Notes: generated by a model from the letters alone, not told the origin. A DNA stretch of 64,000 nt from Setoptus koraiensis (GCA_048013815.1 CM106585.1:16864001-16928000); one strand, 5' to 3'. Positions 10,743 through 23,671 are shown, counted from the first letter of the stretch. Translations and numbers: made by a program.

Positions 10743-13700
10743 TCAATGAATTGTATTGTTTGTGTTCAATCCACAGTTTTCATTCAAGAACTCATCAATC
10801 ACTTCTTCATCGTATAAATTCATTTGGTTTGGGATCTGATGATTATTGACATTACCATTAACACATTGCATCAGTGTCTGTGCTTGATTATTATTGTTCA
10901 TAGGAAGATGGGGTGCAACACCAATAGTTGCAATATCATGATGATTTACATGATGATTTACATGATGATATGATGATGTGACAACATTAGTTACCAAATT
11001 AGATGATGTTCCATTCTCCATGAGCGTGCCAGACTGTTGTTGATAATTGTGAATTGTCGTTGGTGGCGATGTATGATCACTCAATGAACTGACCGGTGGC
11101 ATTGGCGATATAACCATTGGGAAACTGTCTGGAGTGTAGGCGGCCAACGGGAAGTTTCGGTGTCCATAATCTGGTTGGAAAACATTTTGCACACTTGGAA
11201 TTTGTGGAACTGCAAAGTAGGATGACTCTCGAGTTAAGACTAAATTACTGGTGTCTTGCAAGTGGCGAGCAGGCTGCCGGTAGTGTTCAGTGGCACCCAA
11301 GTTTTGCTGAGTCGGACAAATGACCACATCGGTGTTGCCCTGTTGATATGGGGCCTCGGTGGTCTGAAGGCAGCAACTCGCATTGTTTACAGAAGAAAAC
11401 TGACCGTTGGGACAGCAAGACTGAGTCTCTTTTGGGTTTCCATATTGCAACTTTGTCTCCTCCTCAGGGCTTGCATCGATGCTGGTGGGCTCGTAACCGC
11501 TACAGAAGGCACTTGTCTGACTTGTTGGGTCCGTGGTTAAATGTGTCGACCACTCAGTGCTATGTTCAACAGCAGTGGTACCAGCAGCAAATGTTGTTCC
11601 AATTTTTTCCGTTTTAAGGCGTGATTTCTGATTCTGATGTTGGAAAATTGAGGGCAACCAACTAGCCGCGTTCTTTATACCATCTTTGATCCTATGTCTT
11701 AGAGGATTACGATGGGATATATGTGAAGCAACAGCTACTGAGGACCCGTGGTCACCAGAATGTCCAAACGGTTGAAGTTCAATCATCGAGCTAGGATCTT
11801 CAACACTACTCTCATTGCAAGCGGAGTCGTTGCTAAAACTATCTGGACGATTATCGAAGTTCCTTAAACCGTTCATTTGTTGCAATCGGTTGTTCATGGT
11901 ACAACAAGGTTGTGATTCTCTAATGTCGCCATAATCATGATGAGATGAGTTATTTTGAAAGTGATGGTTTTGGAGGGATTCGGTGGTTTTGTCAGGCTGG
12001 CCATGTTGACTCGATGAACCGGCTGATGGTATTGATGAAGGTGATGAAGAAGGTGACACATCATTGGATTGTTGCTTCGGTTGTTGATTCTGGAAACTCC
12101 AATCATTATTATTTGAGTTATCGTTGACAGAGTCTTTGTTGGCTTTGTGTTTCTTCATTGCATAAGCATCGGCACCATGGACAGTCTTGACATGCTTCCT
12201 CAGCGAACTTGGATCGGTGTAGCGTTTGGTGCAGACGATATTATTCTTCTTGTCTAGGACAACATGGCATACATATGGTTTTTCGTCTGAATGTGTGCGA
12301 TTTTGATGTTTTGCCCTATCAGAAGCATTGGTAAAAGATTTGTTACAGCCAGGATATTCACATTTGTAAGGTTTTTCACCTGTATGCGATCGCTTGTGAG
12401 TTTTGAGATTTTCAATTCTCGAATAGGCTTTGGTGCATCCAGCCAGATCACAAGTGTGCGGTTTGAAGCCAGTGTGGCGCCTCATGTGAACCTTGAGCAT
12501 ATAGAGTGCCTTGAAAGGTTTACCGCCTCTAGCACACTGGTCCCAGAGGCAGACAAATGTCTTCTTATAGGTTTCTTTAGTAGATTCTTCCACGTGCTCT
12601 TTGATGACATGTTCGTCTAAATTCTGAGATGAATCGAACGGTTGTTTGATTTGGCATTCGTGCCAACGGCAGCATTTGATTGCGCCAACTTCGCCACCGT
12701 CTGCCTCTTCTTCTTCGTCAAAATCACTGTTATTATCACACTGATTGTCTAAATCGGCATAGTTTCTGTCTGGATCAACATAAATGCGAGAGGCAGGATG
12801 ACGATCGTCAAAATATTGATCATTATTAACATTATCGCTTGTTGCATGATGGTTCCTCTGATCTCTTTGGTTGTGATGCTGTATGCTATTGTCGTCAATG
12901 AAGTGATTTGAGTAAGTAGTAGCAGTGGTCACTATTGGCCCTCTAGAGTGCTTACGTGACAAACTGTTTGTTTTGTTGATGTGATTCTCTTCCTTTAGGT
13001 GCAATTTACTATCTTGAACAACAAGTTGTTCGTGGGGTGGCTCATTGGCTAATGAAGAGGCAGAGATTCTCCTAGATGATGAAAACAAATTCTGTGAATT
13101 GTTGTTAATAAGCGATGATGACGATGATGATGACGACGATGACGATGATGTGACTGCTCGCGATGTGGATTGTGGGAACAATGAGCTAGGCAATGGCGGT
13201 TGTTGGAGTATAGATTGATTTTTTGTTACTTTAGGTGCTGAGGATCTATCACAATTGTTCGAGGTATTATTATTGTTGTTGTTGTTGTTGCTGGTGGTGC
13301 TGTTGTTATTGTCATTGTTCAATGAGGTTGCTGAAGATGACGATGCAGGTGGTGGCATTTTAGCGAATTGGTGCGCAAGTATTGCTTGATTCCATAAGGC
13401 ATATCGTTCGGATAAACTGATCTCTGGAAGTGCTGCAGGTGAGGGAAAGGCAAAATGTTGTAAATGGGCCAGGCTTTGCAGATGAGACAGCGATGCGGCC
13501 GACGTTAGTGTGGCCGCCTCTGCGGCAGCCTGTAACGGATTGGACGAGGCCACAGAGGCCGATCTGGCCGTCAGTAGGTGGCCTATAGAGCCACCGGCGG
13601 CGCTGGCACTTCTGTTGGCGTGATTGTTGTTGTTGTTGTTGTTGGTGCTGTTGTTGGTGTTGTGGTTGGACTGTTGTTGACTCGAATGCTGATGTGATAT

Positions 13701-14360
13701 ATTGAATGAACTTTGTGAGGATCTTATAATTGCATTAAGATCTAGACAGTTGTTGTTGATGTCTGCCGCGTACGGTGTGGGCAGCGTTCGTTGAGTGTTG
13801 CTGTTGTTGTTGTTGTTGTGGTGGTTGTGGTGGTTGGCGTTGCTGGTGCTGGTGCTGTTGTTGCTGTTGTTGTTGCTGTGGGGCGCCCCCATGAATGATG
13901 AGCTGAGATTTGAGGTGGCACCAGCTGAGGCGGCGGCCGCATATTGGGCAAGCAGCCGGTACTGGTAGGCGGCCATGTCTATGGCGGAGGCATTGAGCAT
14001 CAGATCGGCGGCCGAGTGGCCACTTGTTGACGGGCCGGGCGCCGTTGTTGATGCTGGTGGGGGCGCGCCCCACAGCAGGTCGTAGGGCGAAAAGCGGCTC
14101 GTCGGGGGCAACGGGCCGGGCGTTGGTGAGTTCATGTGAGTGTGAAACAGCGACGAATTTGCCGACGAGCTGGCCGTGGATGCCAGCGACGAGCTGGACG
14201 GATATCTATGATAATTGAGTTGGCTGTTGTTGTGCAAATTGTGATAATACGACAGATGATATAACATTAGATCACTTGTGGTTGGCGCGGTCAGGTTTCG
14301 CTGTCGGGCCGCCTGACCGGCCTGGCTGGTGGCGTTGGCCGCGTTGAAGGGATTGTTCAT
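10743..14360 (-). CDS. ci: Cubitus interruptus / GLI-family zinc finger protein, single exon
   Basis: Uninterrupted 1205-aa frame from ATG at 14360 ([13 protein letters not shown]); the 5 codons above it begin with TTG. Five C2H2 fingers lie at about residues 565-727: [14 protein letters not shown] in finger 2, [20 protein letters not shown] in finger 3, [14 protein letters not shown] in finger 4 and [20 protein letters not shown] in finger 5, the GLI/Ci signature rather than Glis or Zic. Flanks are low-complexity Asn, Ser, Gln and His runs. SIGHLL (about residue 265) sits where GLI has the SUFU-binding SYGHLS. An acidic [15 protein letters not shown] block follows the fingers, and the C-terminus [13 protein letters not shown] may be an activation helix. 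As the Hedgehog-pathway effector it would act as activator or, when cleaved, repressor. Finger 5 has an enlarged Cys-Cys loop. A coding exon further upstream cannot be excluded. Confidence 0.88.
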   Translation of the reverse strand: MNNPFNAANATSQAGQAARQRNLTAPTTSDLMLYHLSYYHNLHNNSQLNYHRYPSSSSLASTASSSANSSLFHTHMNSPTPGPLPPTSRFSPYDLLWGAPPPASTTAPGPSTSGHSAADLMLNASAIDMAAYQYRLLAQYAAAASAGATSNLSSSFMGAPHSNNNSNNSTSTSNANHHNHHNNNNNSNTQRTLPTPYAADINNNCLDLNAIIRSSQSSFNISHQHSSQQQSNHNTNNSTNNNNNNNHANRSASAAGGSIGHLLTARSASVASSNPLQAAAEAATLTSAASLSHLQSLAHLQHFAFPSPAALPEISLSERYALWNQAILAHQFAKMPPPASSSSATSLNNDNNNSTTSNNNNNNNNTSNNCDRSSAPKVTKNQSILQQPPLPSSLFPQSTSRAVTSSSSSSSSSSSSLINNNSQNLFSSSRRISASSLANEPPHEQLVVQDSKLHLKEENHINKTNSLSRKHSRGPIVTTATTYSNHFIDDNSIQHHNQRDQRNHHATSDNVNNDQYFDDRHPASRIYVDPDRNYADLDNQCDNNSDFDEEEEADGGEVGAIKCCRWHECQIKQPFDSSQNLDEHVIKEHVEESTKETYKKTFVCLWDQCARGGKPFKALYMLKVHMRRHTGFKPHTCDLAGCTKAYSRIENLKTHKRSHTGEKPYKCEYPGCNKSFTNASDRAKHQNRTHSDEKPYVCHVVLDKKNNIVCTKRYTDPSSLRKHVKTVHGADAYAMKKHKANKDSVNDNSNNNDWSFQNQQPKQQSNDVSPSSSPSSIPSAGSSSQHGQPDKTTESLQNHHFQNNSSHHDYGDIRESQPCCTMNNRLQQMNGLRNFDNRPDSFSNDSACNESSVEDPSSMIELQPFGHSGDHGSSVAVASHISHRNPLRHRIKDGIKNAASWLPSIFQHQNQKSRLKTEKIGTTFAAGTTAVEHSTEWSTHLTTDPTSQTSAFCSGYEPTSIDASPEEETKLQYGNPKETQSCCPNGQFSSVNNASCCLQTTEAPYQQGNTDVVICPTQQNLGATEHYRQPARHLQDTSNLVLTRESSYFAVPQIPSVQNVFQPDYGHRNFPLAAYTPDSFPMVISPMPPVSSLSDHTSPPTTIHNYQQQSGTLMENGTSSNLVTNVVTSSYHHVNHHVNHHDIATIGVAPHLPMNNNNQAQTLMQCVNGNVNNHQIPNQMNLYDEEVIDEFLNENCGLNTNNTIH

Positions 14361-15140
14361 GGTGCAATGGTGCAATGTTGGGGTGCTGCTGCTGTTGTCG
14401 GCGGTGCACTATAGAGCTGCTGTTGTTTGTCTATATTTGCAGATAGAATGCAGTTTGCTGTCGAACTATCAACATTGGAGCGAGAAAGAGAAATGAAGGC
14501 TCGTCGTCGCCGAACAATTCGCCGCTGTGTGTTCGCTGCGTTCGCTGTGTGTTCTCCCGAACAGTGTTCGCACAGCCTGTGTGTGTGCACCACTGCACCT
14601 AAACATGCGCCGAGCGCACACTTTCGCCCCCTCCCCCCTGCCGTCCCCGCCAGTGTGCAGTGTGTGTTCGACTGGAGCGCTGTGTGTGCGAGATGCCCCC
14701 ACACCGCCGCTGGAATGTCGCGCGGGGCACGGCCCACAGCGGCGGCCGTGCCCTGGCCGTACCCGCGCGCTCCACAGCGTGCGACGCGCGGGGCAGCGCG
14801 CCCGCCGCCGGCCGCAATACCGGGGGGCACGGCGCAGCGGTGGTGCCAGTGGCAACAGTATAGGAATGCGGCTTCTCAATCTCGTGTGCACTGCCAACAA
14901 AGAAGCAGCAACCCCCCTGGAAGATCTACGTGTGTGTGTGCGCTTGTGCGGCATTCGCCGTCCCACCGCCTCGTTCGGCGGCGTTCGCCGCGTTCGCTGG
15001 CGTTCGCTGAGTTCGCTGGCGTTCGCTGAGTTCGCTGGCGGCCAGTGTGTGTGTGCCAGCGCTCCGTGTGCCCTTGTGCGCGCTGTTATGGTGGCCGAGC
15101 CCTTGCGCCTGCCCGTCACCCGTCGCCCGTCGCCTGTTGC

Positions 15141-15175
15141 CTGTTCAACAGTTGAACTGTTCAACTGTTGAACAG
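15141..15175. repeat. Perfect 35-bp palindrome (hairpin/cruciform)
   Basis: Arms of 17 bp (starting CTGTTCAACAGTTGAAC) around a single central base. The sequence lies about 800 bp above the ci start. It is made of nested CAACAGTTG and GTTGAAC words. Confidence 0.85.
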
Positions 15176-17769
15176 TGCAACAGGCCTGTTGTGCGCCTGC
15201 AGCCTATACCGCCGCCGCTCGCACCGCTGTGGTGCGCCTGCACCGCGGCGCACACTGTGCGCCGTGCACCTCGCACTAAGCGCACGCAGCAGTTCACTTG
15301 TAGCCGCTACTGTTCTCATTGTGCAAAGTGCGCGCTAAACGATTCGAGCGCACCAATCAACTCTGGCACTTCTCGGCCGTCCGTCGGGCGGCTCGTCGAC
15401 GCTTCTTCCGAACAATCTTGGCCCGGTGCTTTGACACACACACGCACCATTCTTGTGCACCATTCAGGCAATTAGGTGTGCGCCCGAAATTAAGAGCGCA
15501 ACAAGTGGCACTCAATACCGGCCATCGGCTAATTACCGACAGCACAAATGACAAACTGCTGCCGCAGCAACTGTTGCGTGCTCGAGCCGCTTAATGCAGT
15601 GACAAATGGACGCAGTTGGAGCGCGCAATCGCATCAGGCGGCCAGAGCGTGCCGGTGGCCGCAGATCGTCTCTGACATTGTCAGGCTGACAAGATGTTCA
15701 TTAGTTTGCACCAGCGCGCCGATCGGATAATTAGATCAGTCGTGCGCAAGTGTCACAACTGTGCCACAAACAGCCTCGCTCACAAAACAGCCTCGCCACA
15801 CCGAGTTTGGGCGAACGGTCGGCGGCACATGCGCTGGCTCCCATTTGGTGGTGGTCACTCTCGAGGAGCGATTCTCTCCAACTGGCCATTGTGCGCGCCG
15901 TGGCTGTCAATTGAGAGCGGCCACTGGACTGCGGCGATCGGCTCCGGTGATCGGAGCGATCGAAGCCGTCGGAGCGTCGGAGCCGTCGGAGCCGCGGGAG
16001 CAGGCGAGCGAAAAGGAACAAAGGATAAGATGCCAGGCATGGCATGTGAGAACTGTCGCTGTTGTGCCGCGTGAGACAGTTATATTTTATGTTGGGTGGG
16101 ATCGCGAGCGCCGTCTCATTTAATAAGCGCCAGCGATTGGTGGGCACCAGTTTGTGTGTGTGTATGCGACGGCGCCCTCGCTTGCAGGTAGCGCTGATTT
16201 ACTTGTGGCCCGTCGTCGTTTGTGTACAATTATACTTTTTACTTTTGTGCTGCTTTGTGGCCTGTCACTGGGCACGATTGTGTCGTGGTCGTGGCCGCCG
16301 CCGTGGTCGCCGTTTTATTTGGCCATACACGCACACACACACACACTGACCATTAACTTTTCAATGAAAGCGCATTCACCGAACTGTATCTTCATGTCTC
16401 AATCTTTTTGTCTCTGGGCCTGCAGTCGCGGCCCGAGACTCCGCGGGCCCGTCCCACTGTGGCCAGCGCCGGCCGCACTGGCTCACTGGGCGCACCAATT
16501 GACTGGACAGCACAATAAACACACACACACACAAACAACGACTAAAACGGTTTCTCGTCGTCTCGACACTGGTCACTATCTCACTGGCGGCGCTGACGAG
16601 GCTGACGAGCCGCCGAAGCCGACGACGCTGACGACGCTGCTGACGACGCTGCTGACAAGGGACGGACAGCCAGAGGATGTGTGCGTTTGAACAAACGCAG
16701 TGCTATTGATATTATTATTATTGCTTTTGTTGTTATTGTTGCCATTAGTGGCGAGTATGCGCTGGCCGCTGGCCATCGTCGGCCATAGTTTCACACTTTG
16801 ACATTGGTGCACACTGTCGTGGTGCACACTGCGGACGCACCACGACGGTCGCATAGTGCGACTGACACAGAACGCGGCTATCCGCTTATACAGCTCACAT
16901 GCGCTGCATGCGTGCCTACATATCATGCGTATATATATCATGGTGCACACATACATCATAGAGTATAAATATCATGGTGCCGCTGCAAACAATGGCCTGC
17001 AGCACCAAGCGCACAAGAATGCTGCTGCCCACTCGGCACCAGTCGATCGGCCAGCTCACCCATGCAACGGCTTGCACCAGATGATGCTACAGTTGTTGTT
17101 GGCCGCCAGCGACTGACCACTAATATCCCGTGCGCTCGCATGTGCGCGCCCGAGTGCGCTCGGTGCACAAGCGCCGGTGCCTGTGGTGCAGCACCAACGG
17201 CGCTGTGTGTGTGTGCAAGTCGCGCAGTGCAACTTGCGCGCTGTGCGCGCCGACGCTGCAGCAGCACCAGCGGCAGCAGCATCGGCAGCAGACGAGATTG
17301 AGATGCATAAATTAGAACGATGAGCAGATACTGTTAGCAAGATGAAGACATCACCATCATCATCTTTTATCTTGCACCGTGTGTGTGTACGATGAATTAT
17401 GACCATTATCTCTCTATAATAAGAGAGCATCATCACGACCACAGCTAATAACAGCGTTCGCTGGCGTGGTGCATCGCCATGAGCGAGCTCCACTCGGTGC
17501 AGTCCGCTGGCGGTGCGCACGCTTTGGCCGCTGCACATTGCTACATTGCTGCACACTGGCCGCTGGCACTGGTGCGCTCGCATGGTGCACGCCCGGCAGC
17601 GCCACCAGCCATCTTGTGCGCTGCATCGCGTCATCTGTGTTGGTTATTGTTGGCTGCGTCGTGAGCATAGGCAGTGTATTTTGGGCCAAAAATCGGCCAG
17701 AGATTGGTGAGAGTTCGGGCCAAATTGGGCAGAGTTTGGTCAGAGCTCGGGCCAAATTGGGCAGAGTTT

Positions 17770-17867
17770 GGGCGAAATTGGGCGGAATTGGCGAAATTGG
17801 CGAAATTGGCGAAATTGGCGAAATTGGCCAAGTTGGCGAAATTGGCGAAATCGGCGAAAATTGGGCG
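17770..17867. repeat. 9-bp tandem array (GGCGAAATT)
   Basis: About ten copies, partly diverged, grading on the left into longer duplicated blocks containing GGGCCAAATTGGGCAGAG (about 17690-17770). Confidence 0.85.
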
Positions 17868-18568
17868 TGCAGTGTGCGCGCACCGCGGGCACAGTGTGCA
17901 GCGCCGGACGCGCAAGCCGGGCCACTTGCACCTCGTGCGCGCCGAAACGCGCACCCATCAACGGGCGACATGGGCGCGTGTGAGTGCGCGCCCCCACAAG
18001 CTCCGCCGGGCTCCACAAGGCGCCACAAGGCTCCACAAGGCGCACACACGGGCGAGCGGTGCAGCCAGCGGACAACGAACACACGCAGGCCTGGTGCACA
18101 CGGTGCACGACTGTGCTGCCGGCGACGCGCACCGAGGCGGCCTGTGCGCCGCCGGCCGCACCAGCGGCCGGCGAAATGCGAGCGCAACCAAACTGATCAA
18201 TGGCCACCACAGTGACCACGCCACGGCGTAGTGACCACGGCTCATAATAAACACATATTATTTATTATACGTGGGCCATTACACATGAGCCGTTGATGAT
18301 CGACGACGGCCACGCGGAGTCCCGCGCGAGCGCATGAGCGGCCATTTAGGCTGTCGGGCCGTCGCTGCCGGGCCGGCTGCAGGGGGTTTCCAGTGCCAGT
18401 GTGCGGTGCGCGAGTGTGCGGGGGGAATTAAACGAGCGGAGAGAAAATTAATCGCCACAGCGCGTCCAATGGCAGCGTGGTGCACACTTGATCCCCCGAT
18501 AAGGCTGACAGACACATGACTGGCCATTGGTGGTGGTCAGTCGGTGCTGCCGACAGCGAGCGCGTCAA

Positions 18569-18682
18569 GTGTGGTGCACTGCATCAGAGTGTGGCGCACT
18601 GCATCAGAGTGTGGCGCACTGCATCAGAGTGTGGCGCACTGCATCAGTCGGCGCACTGCATCAGAGTGTGGTGCGCTGCATC
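18569..18682. repeat. 20-bp tandem array (GTGTGGCGCACTGCATCAGA)
   Basis: Over five copies with small changes; one unit is shortened. Each unit holds GCGCAC or GTGCAC. Confidence 0.88.
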
Positions 18683-19624
18683 GGTTGGTGCACGGTGGTG
18701 CCGTGATTGAGACACACGCGCTTGCAACTCTCACAGACGACTGGCACTTGAGCTGGAATGTCTCTCTTTGATTTGTTGGTCACTCCAGTTGCATTTCGTT
18801 GCCAGCCACCGGCCACCGACTCACCTGCCGACCTGTGCACCAGATAAATATATCTGGTGTCACAGCTGATCGGCAGGGTGAATTGTTTTATGTCTCACTC
18901 ACGAGCGGCACCGTGCACCAACTGATGCGGCGGCCATATAACTTGCGTTATACGCATACAATCAAACGGCGCGGCAAGTGTAATGTCAGCATCGGACGCG
19001 GGCTGCGGTCATCGGCTCCGGCCGTGGGCCTGGCGCAACCAATCGGCGCCAGCTACCTGTTGCCTGTACCTGTTGCCTGTGCCTTTACCTGTTGCCTGTG
19101 CGGCGGCCAGTGGCCGGCCGCGGCACCGCGTCGGGCGAGCCGGCAACAGGTGAGCTGTTATTAGCTCGATGCAACCCTGTCACCGTGCCTTGTAGCTCAT
19201 CCGACGGCCATCAGGTGATCCGACAGCAACCAGGTGAGCCGACAGCAATCAGGTGAGCCGGCAATCAGCTGATTTGACGGCAATCAGGTGAGCTGACAAT
19301 CGGGCGGCAGGCGACAACTGGCCGTGCGATGCGATTGTTGATGCCCACTTTCATGCCTGACACACACAATTTATTACGCTTGCCATCGGCCGAGTCACTC
19401 ACCTGGCCGCTGCTGACGCTGCCGTTTGTTGCGCCTGTCGTGACTATTACACTAGATAATGACCAACTAATGATAATCGGCACACAAGCCGGTGATTTAT
19501 GCCCTCCAGTGTGTCTGTTGTGTTTGCTCGCCGATTTGATTGCGGCACAAGAGTGGCCAGTCGAGACACTTGTGGCCGACTTGTGGGGGAGGGTTCCGAG
19601 GTGACGCCAATTCCGCCGTGGGTC

Positions 19625-19734
19625 TGTCCGAACACGGTCCGAACACGGTTCGAACACGGTCCGAATGCGGTCTGAATGCAGTGCGAATGCAGTCCAAAGG
19701 CAGCACGAATGCAGTCGGAATACAGTCCGAATAT
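19625..19734. repeat. 11-bp tandem array (GTCCGAACACG)
   Basis: Ten units of exactly 11 bp that drift in sequence from left to right. Confidence 0.88.
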
Positions 19735-20078
19735 AGCAATGGACAGAGTGTGTCTGGTGCATAGTCCAGTCTGAAGCATAGTGTCTCGGACACACACACT
19801 AATTTGCTCGTTATTGTTGACTATTATTTTGGCCTCACGATAGCAAGAACGCACTTGACCAATTGATTGCACCAATTGTAGATTATTTATGCGTTGTTTG
19901 CGTGTCACCTCCTACGTGTGCCATTTGCACACTCTGTTCGGCCCTATATCTTCAATTATCTCGTCTCTAATGACACCGTATGCACATAACACTCGGACTA
20001 TGCCCATCTATATACATCTCGGGTATATCGGTGCATCGGTATATGGTTTGTGGTGTGCTGGTGATGGCGCATATCTGC

Positions 20079-20185
20079 AGATATCTGGCGGATATCTGGC
20101 GGATATCTGGCGGATATCTGGCGGATATACACAGGCGCATATACACGGGCGTATATGCATAGGCGTATATACGCCGGCGTATAGA
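20079..20185. repeat. 11-bp tandem array (GATATCTGGCG) with degenerate tail
   Basis: Four near-identical units followed by diverged units in which GGCG and TATA recur (CGTATATACGCC type). Confidence 0.82.
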
Positions 20186-21463
20186 CGCAATCAATTGTTG
20201 TTTCCACAACACAAGCAGGCTTGTTGGTCTTGTCATAACTTGTGACTCGTAAGCAATGGTAGATTTATCGCCGGCTAGCGGCAACCGGCCCGAACAACGG
20301 GTGCCCGTGGGTCAAAGCGGAGCTCGATAATAGCTTGCCGTGTTGGTTGAGCAAAATATTATTCAATGCATGGCCTGTTATTGAAACAACAACAACAACA
20401 ACAACAACAGCTAACATGTTCACAAATTGTTGCCCAATTGATGCAAATCAATCTATTCATGCCAGCCGGCAATTGGGGCATCGTTTCAATTTGTGCTTCT
20501 ATCTACTAATTGTAACAGTCGGCCAAAACAGTAATTTGTTTTCTTATATCGCCGTACTCGCTCCGTCCGCAGTTCTCTTTGGAATATACAAAGTTTGGAT
20601 ATTCATTCACATCTACGCATATTCGTTCGACATCTGACTGTGCCAGCGGACCGGCCGGCGATTTGAGCAACAATGATCATTATCATCACGCACTAACTAG
20701 GCAACACGGCAAGCAACAACAATGGTAATAACAATAATAACTCATCACTAATGATGATGGCCATCGGACGACGACCAACAAGACCATTTCGTCACTTATT
20801 CACTTAGTGGGCTCGCTTATTTCGGCCACTGGCCACTTGTTGGCTGGCAAGCGAGCAAAGTGACGGCGTATAAACTGTGTGTGTGTGTGTACTAACTGTG
20901 TCGGCGCTTGCGTATATCGGCGGTTATCGGCGTGCCGCCGTCATATTGGTGGTCAATCAACACCCCATCTATCTGCCCACTTTTATCACTTATTTAGCTC
21001 ACAAGCCACATTTAATAATTGTTGTTATGTAGTGCGGCAAACTGTGTGGCAACTGTGTCGCTTGCTTGCACTATTTAGATGCTTATTTTGGCCAGACTGC
21101 GTTTGGCTGTTGCGCAACTGGGCCTAGTTGCATCACACGGACAAGTGTAGGTGTGAGTGTCTTGTTGGCGGTGTGTGTGCCTCTAACAGGCGACTTGCGC
21201 TAACAAGTTGCCAACACATTAATCACCGATCGATTAACAGCCATGATGGCCATTGTGTCTGGCTGGCTGGCTGGCCGGCAAGCTTACAACTTGCGCCACT
21301 TGTGCCACCAAAATCGAGTCAATGCAGCGACATGCAAATATCTATCAAAACAGTGGGCTTGTAATCTCTCGTTAGACGCCACTAAATAGCGTTATGTCAT
21401 GACAGTGCGCACTGGGCACATAGGCAAAACATAGGCGAGACATGGCCAAACAGGTAAAGTCGT

Positions 21464-21523
21464 CGTTGCTGTTGTTGTTGTTGCTGTTGTTGCCGTTGTT
21501 GTTGTCGCTTTTGTTGCTGCTGT
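21464..21523. repeat. GTT/GCT trinucleotide-type tract
   Basis: Interrupted run of TTG with CTG and CCG (CAA/CAG on the reverse strand), opa-like. Confidence 0.8.
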
Positions 21524-21697
21524 GAGCGCAGTGGGCAGGACGGGGCATCTCGGTTGCCATTAGCAACGGCACAAACATCATACTCGAATGCACACAAAGC
21601 TTGATACAAATTAAGAGAAGACGCTCGCCCGGCAACAGGAACACCTGTTGATAGGATCAACTTGTCGCAACTTTTGTTGTGTGTGTGTTCACACACT

Positions 21698-21780
21698 TGT
21701 TGGCGTTGTTGTCGCTGTTGTTGTTGCTGTTGCTGTTGTTGTTGCTGTTGTTGTTGCTGTTGTTGTTGCTGTTGGCAGCA
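21698..21780. repeat. GTT/GCT opa-like tract
   Basis: Regular alternation of GTTGTTGCT with few interruptions. It ends in a small inverted copy (GCTGTTGGCAGCAACAGC). Confidence 0.83.
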
Positions 21781-21850
21781 ACAGCAACGGATAATAACAG
21801 CATACGAAGATGATGCAAAAAGAGCCACACAATGGACACACTGTGTGTGG

Positions 21851-21854
<4 letters not shown>

Positions 21855-21907
<53 letters not shown>
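21855..21907. repeat. (AC) dinucleotide microsatellite
   Basis: Uninterrupted run of about 26 AC units. Confidence 0.95.
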
Positions 21908-21908
<1 letters not shown>

Positions 21909-22430
21909 GAGGCTTAAACGAGCTGATGGGAATGAATATTACATAATATAATATAAATATGTTTCAATTCGCTGCGTTCAGTCACGTTAGGCCGCGCGTT
22001 GTATTGTTGTTGTTGTTGTTGCAATGTTGCTGTTGAGCTGTCGCGGCTATCTCATAGGCGAGCTTATGTAATGTTGCTTATGTAATAATATAATACAATG
22101 TAATTGTGTGTTGCACAAAGTGAGAGTTGCAACCACTGGCAACGAGTGCCGCCATCGTCTTATGTGTGCTGTTGGCTCACACTTGTTGTTGTTGTCAGCG
22201 GCGATGCTTGTAATAAATATCTCAATTAGATTGCGAGTGCCCTCACATTATAGTCTCATCGTCTCACACAGACTGTGCACAGTCTTGCAGTCTCACAGTC
22301 TTGAGGTTGCGCAACCGAGCACGGCCGCACAGGCGAGTTTTGGCCATCTCTCGCCGACAGGCTCTCGGCCATCTTCTGGCCACTATGCAGCTATGGACAG
22401 TGTAAATTGAGCGCCTCATGATTTTGCACG

Positions 22431-22530
22431 ATTTCGCGCAGTTTCGCGTTATTTCGCGCAGTTTCGCGCAGTTTCGCGCAGTTTCGCGCAGTTTCGCGCA
22501 GTTTCGCGCAGTTTCGCGCAGTTTCGCACA
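22431..22530. repeat. 10-bp tandem array (GTTTCGCGCA)
   Basis: Ten units of 10 bp, nearly identical, each with CGCG. Confidence 0.92.
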
Positions 22531-23028
22531 ATGTGTGCCGAGTGGACAATGGACCTGCGGCCGCATAGTCGCATAGGCCGCAGGTGACGGCTAATTGCGC
22601 AACTGCAGCCACGCCGAACACGTAGGCCGACTGACCAACTTGTCACACACCTTGCGAGCCCGTGTGACACACACACACACACACACACATGGCCAGTGTC
22701 TCAGAGCCGGGGCTCATGTTACGCAACGTTGCCTGTCTAACTGACCGGCTCACTGAACTGACAACTGGCCGACTAAACTGCAAACAGCGCATGAACAGTG
22801 CACTGCCAAGCCGAACGGGATGACACCGCAGCGAGAACTGTCAGTGGTCATTTCATAGCTAATAGGCGCGCCGATAGTTGCGTCACACATGACGTGAATA
22901 TTGTCAATTAGCGTGCGCTTGTCAAATTGTTGATTGGGAGCACCTGATTGCACCAGTTACCCTACCATAAGTATGCTAATGTGTGTGTGTGCGTGTGTGT
23001 GCATTTGCATGACTGCATGCACTCCACA

Positions 23029-23080
23029 GCATGCACCTCACGGCATGCACCTCACGGCATGCACCTCACGGCATGCACCT
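23029..23080. repeat. 14-bp tandem array (GCATGCACCTCACG)
   Basis: Nearly four copies, each with a GCATGC palindrome. Confidence 0.85.
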
Positions 23081-23671
23081 GGTGCACATGCCGCGGTGCA
23101 GGTTGCATGCAACAGGCGTCGCGGTGTCGCAATACGACGACAAATTGTTGCATGTTGCGCAAATTGTGTTGGCCTCTATCGCTGTGTCTTACATAATGTG
23201 ATTGGCCGCGAGGGTGCGCCATCTCGCCCGTCCGTCAGTCTGTCCGTCGGTCCGTCCGTCGGTCTGTCCGCCTGTTGCGTCATGCAACTTGCATGCCGGC
23301 AGCGCCACTGGGCGACATTACCACAAATTTGTCACTTGTTGCTCACACCTGAGCGCTGCACTTGTTTGCGTAACACTCGACTGCCGGCCGGCCGGCAGCA
23401 AGTGGCCACTGTTTGTCGCTGTAGTTGTTAGCGAGACAAGTGCACAGGTGAGCTCATTAGCCGGCATTGTGACTGGCAATTTGTGAGTCGATTGTGCACA
23501 CTCGAGCCGCACACTGTCACCTGTTGAGTTTGTCGCTCATTGCGACTGCTTAACCGGCTCATTCCAGTCGCCGATGGCCGCCCTTGCCCATCGCCCATCT
23601 GTCACATGTCTCGTCTGACTGGCCGGCGCTAATTAAAAATTTCGCACACACACAGCATTAGGCTCACAAGT

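Noticed and set aside
13735-14073. Gln/Thr-rich frames inside the ci gene on the same strand
   Set aside because: They are other-frame shadows of the CAA/CAG-rich N-terminal coding part of ci.
14427-15171. Several overlapping 150-230-codon frames on both strands upstream of ci
   Set aside because: They overlap each other in different frames, are Arg/Ala/Cys-rich and show no domain; they look like by-products of GC-rich 5' DNA of ci.
19635-19655. GGTTCGA word resembling a tRNA B box
   Set aside because: It is one unit of the 11-bp array; there is no acceptor stem, anticodon arm or A box around it.
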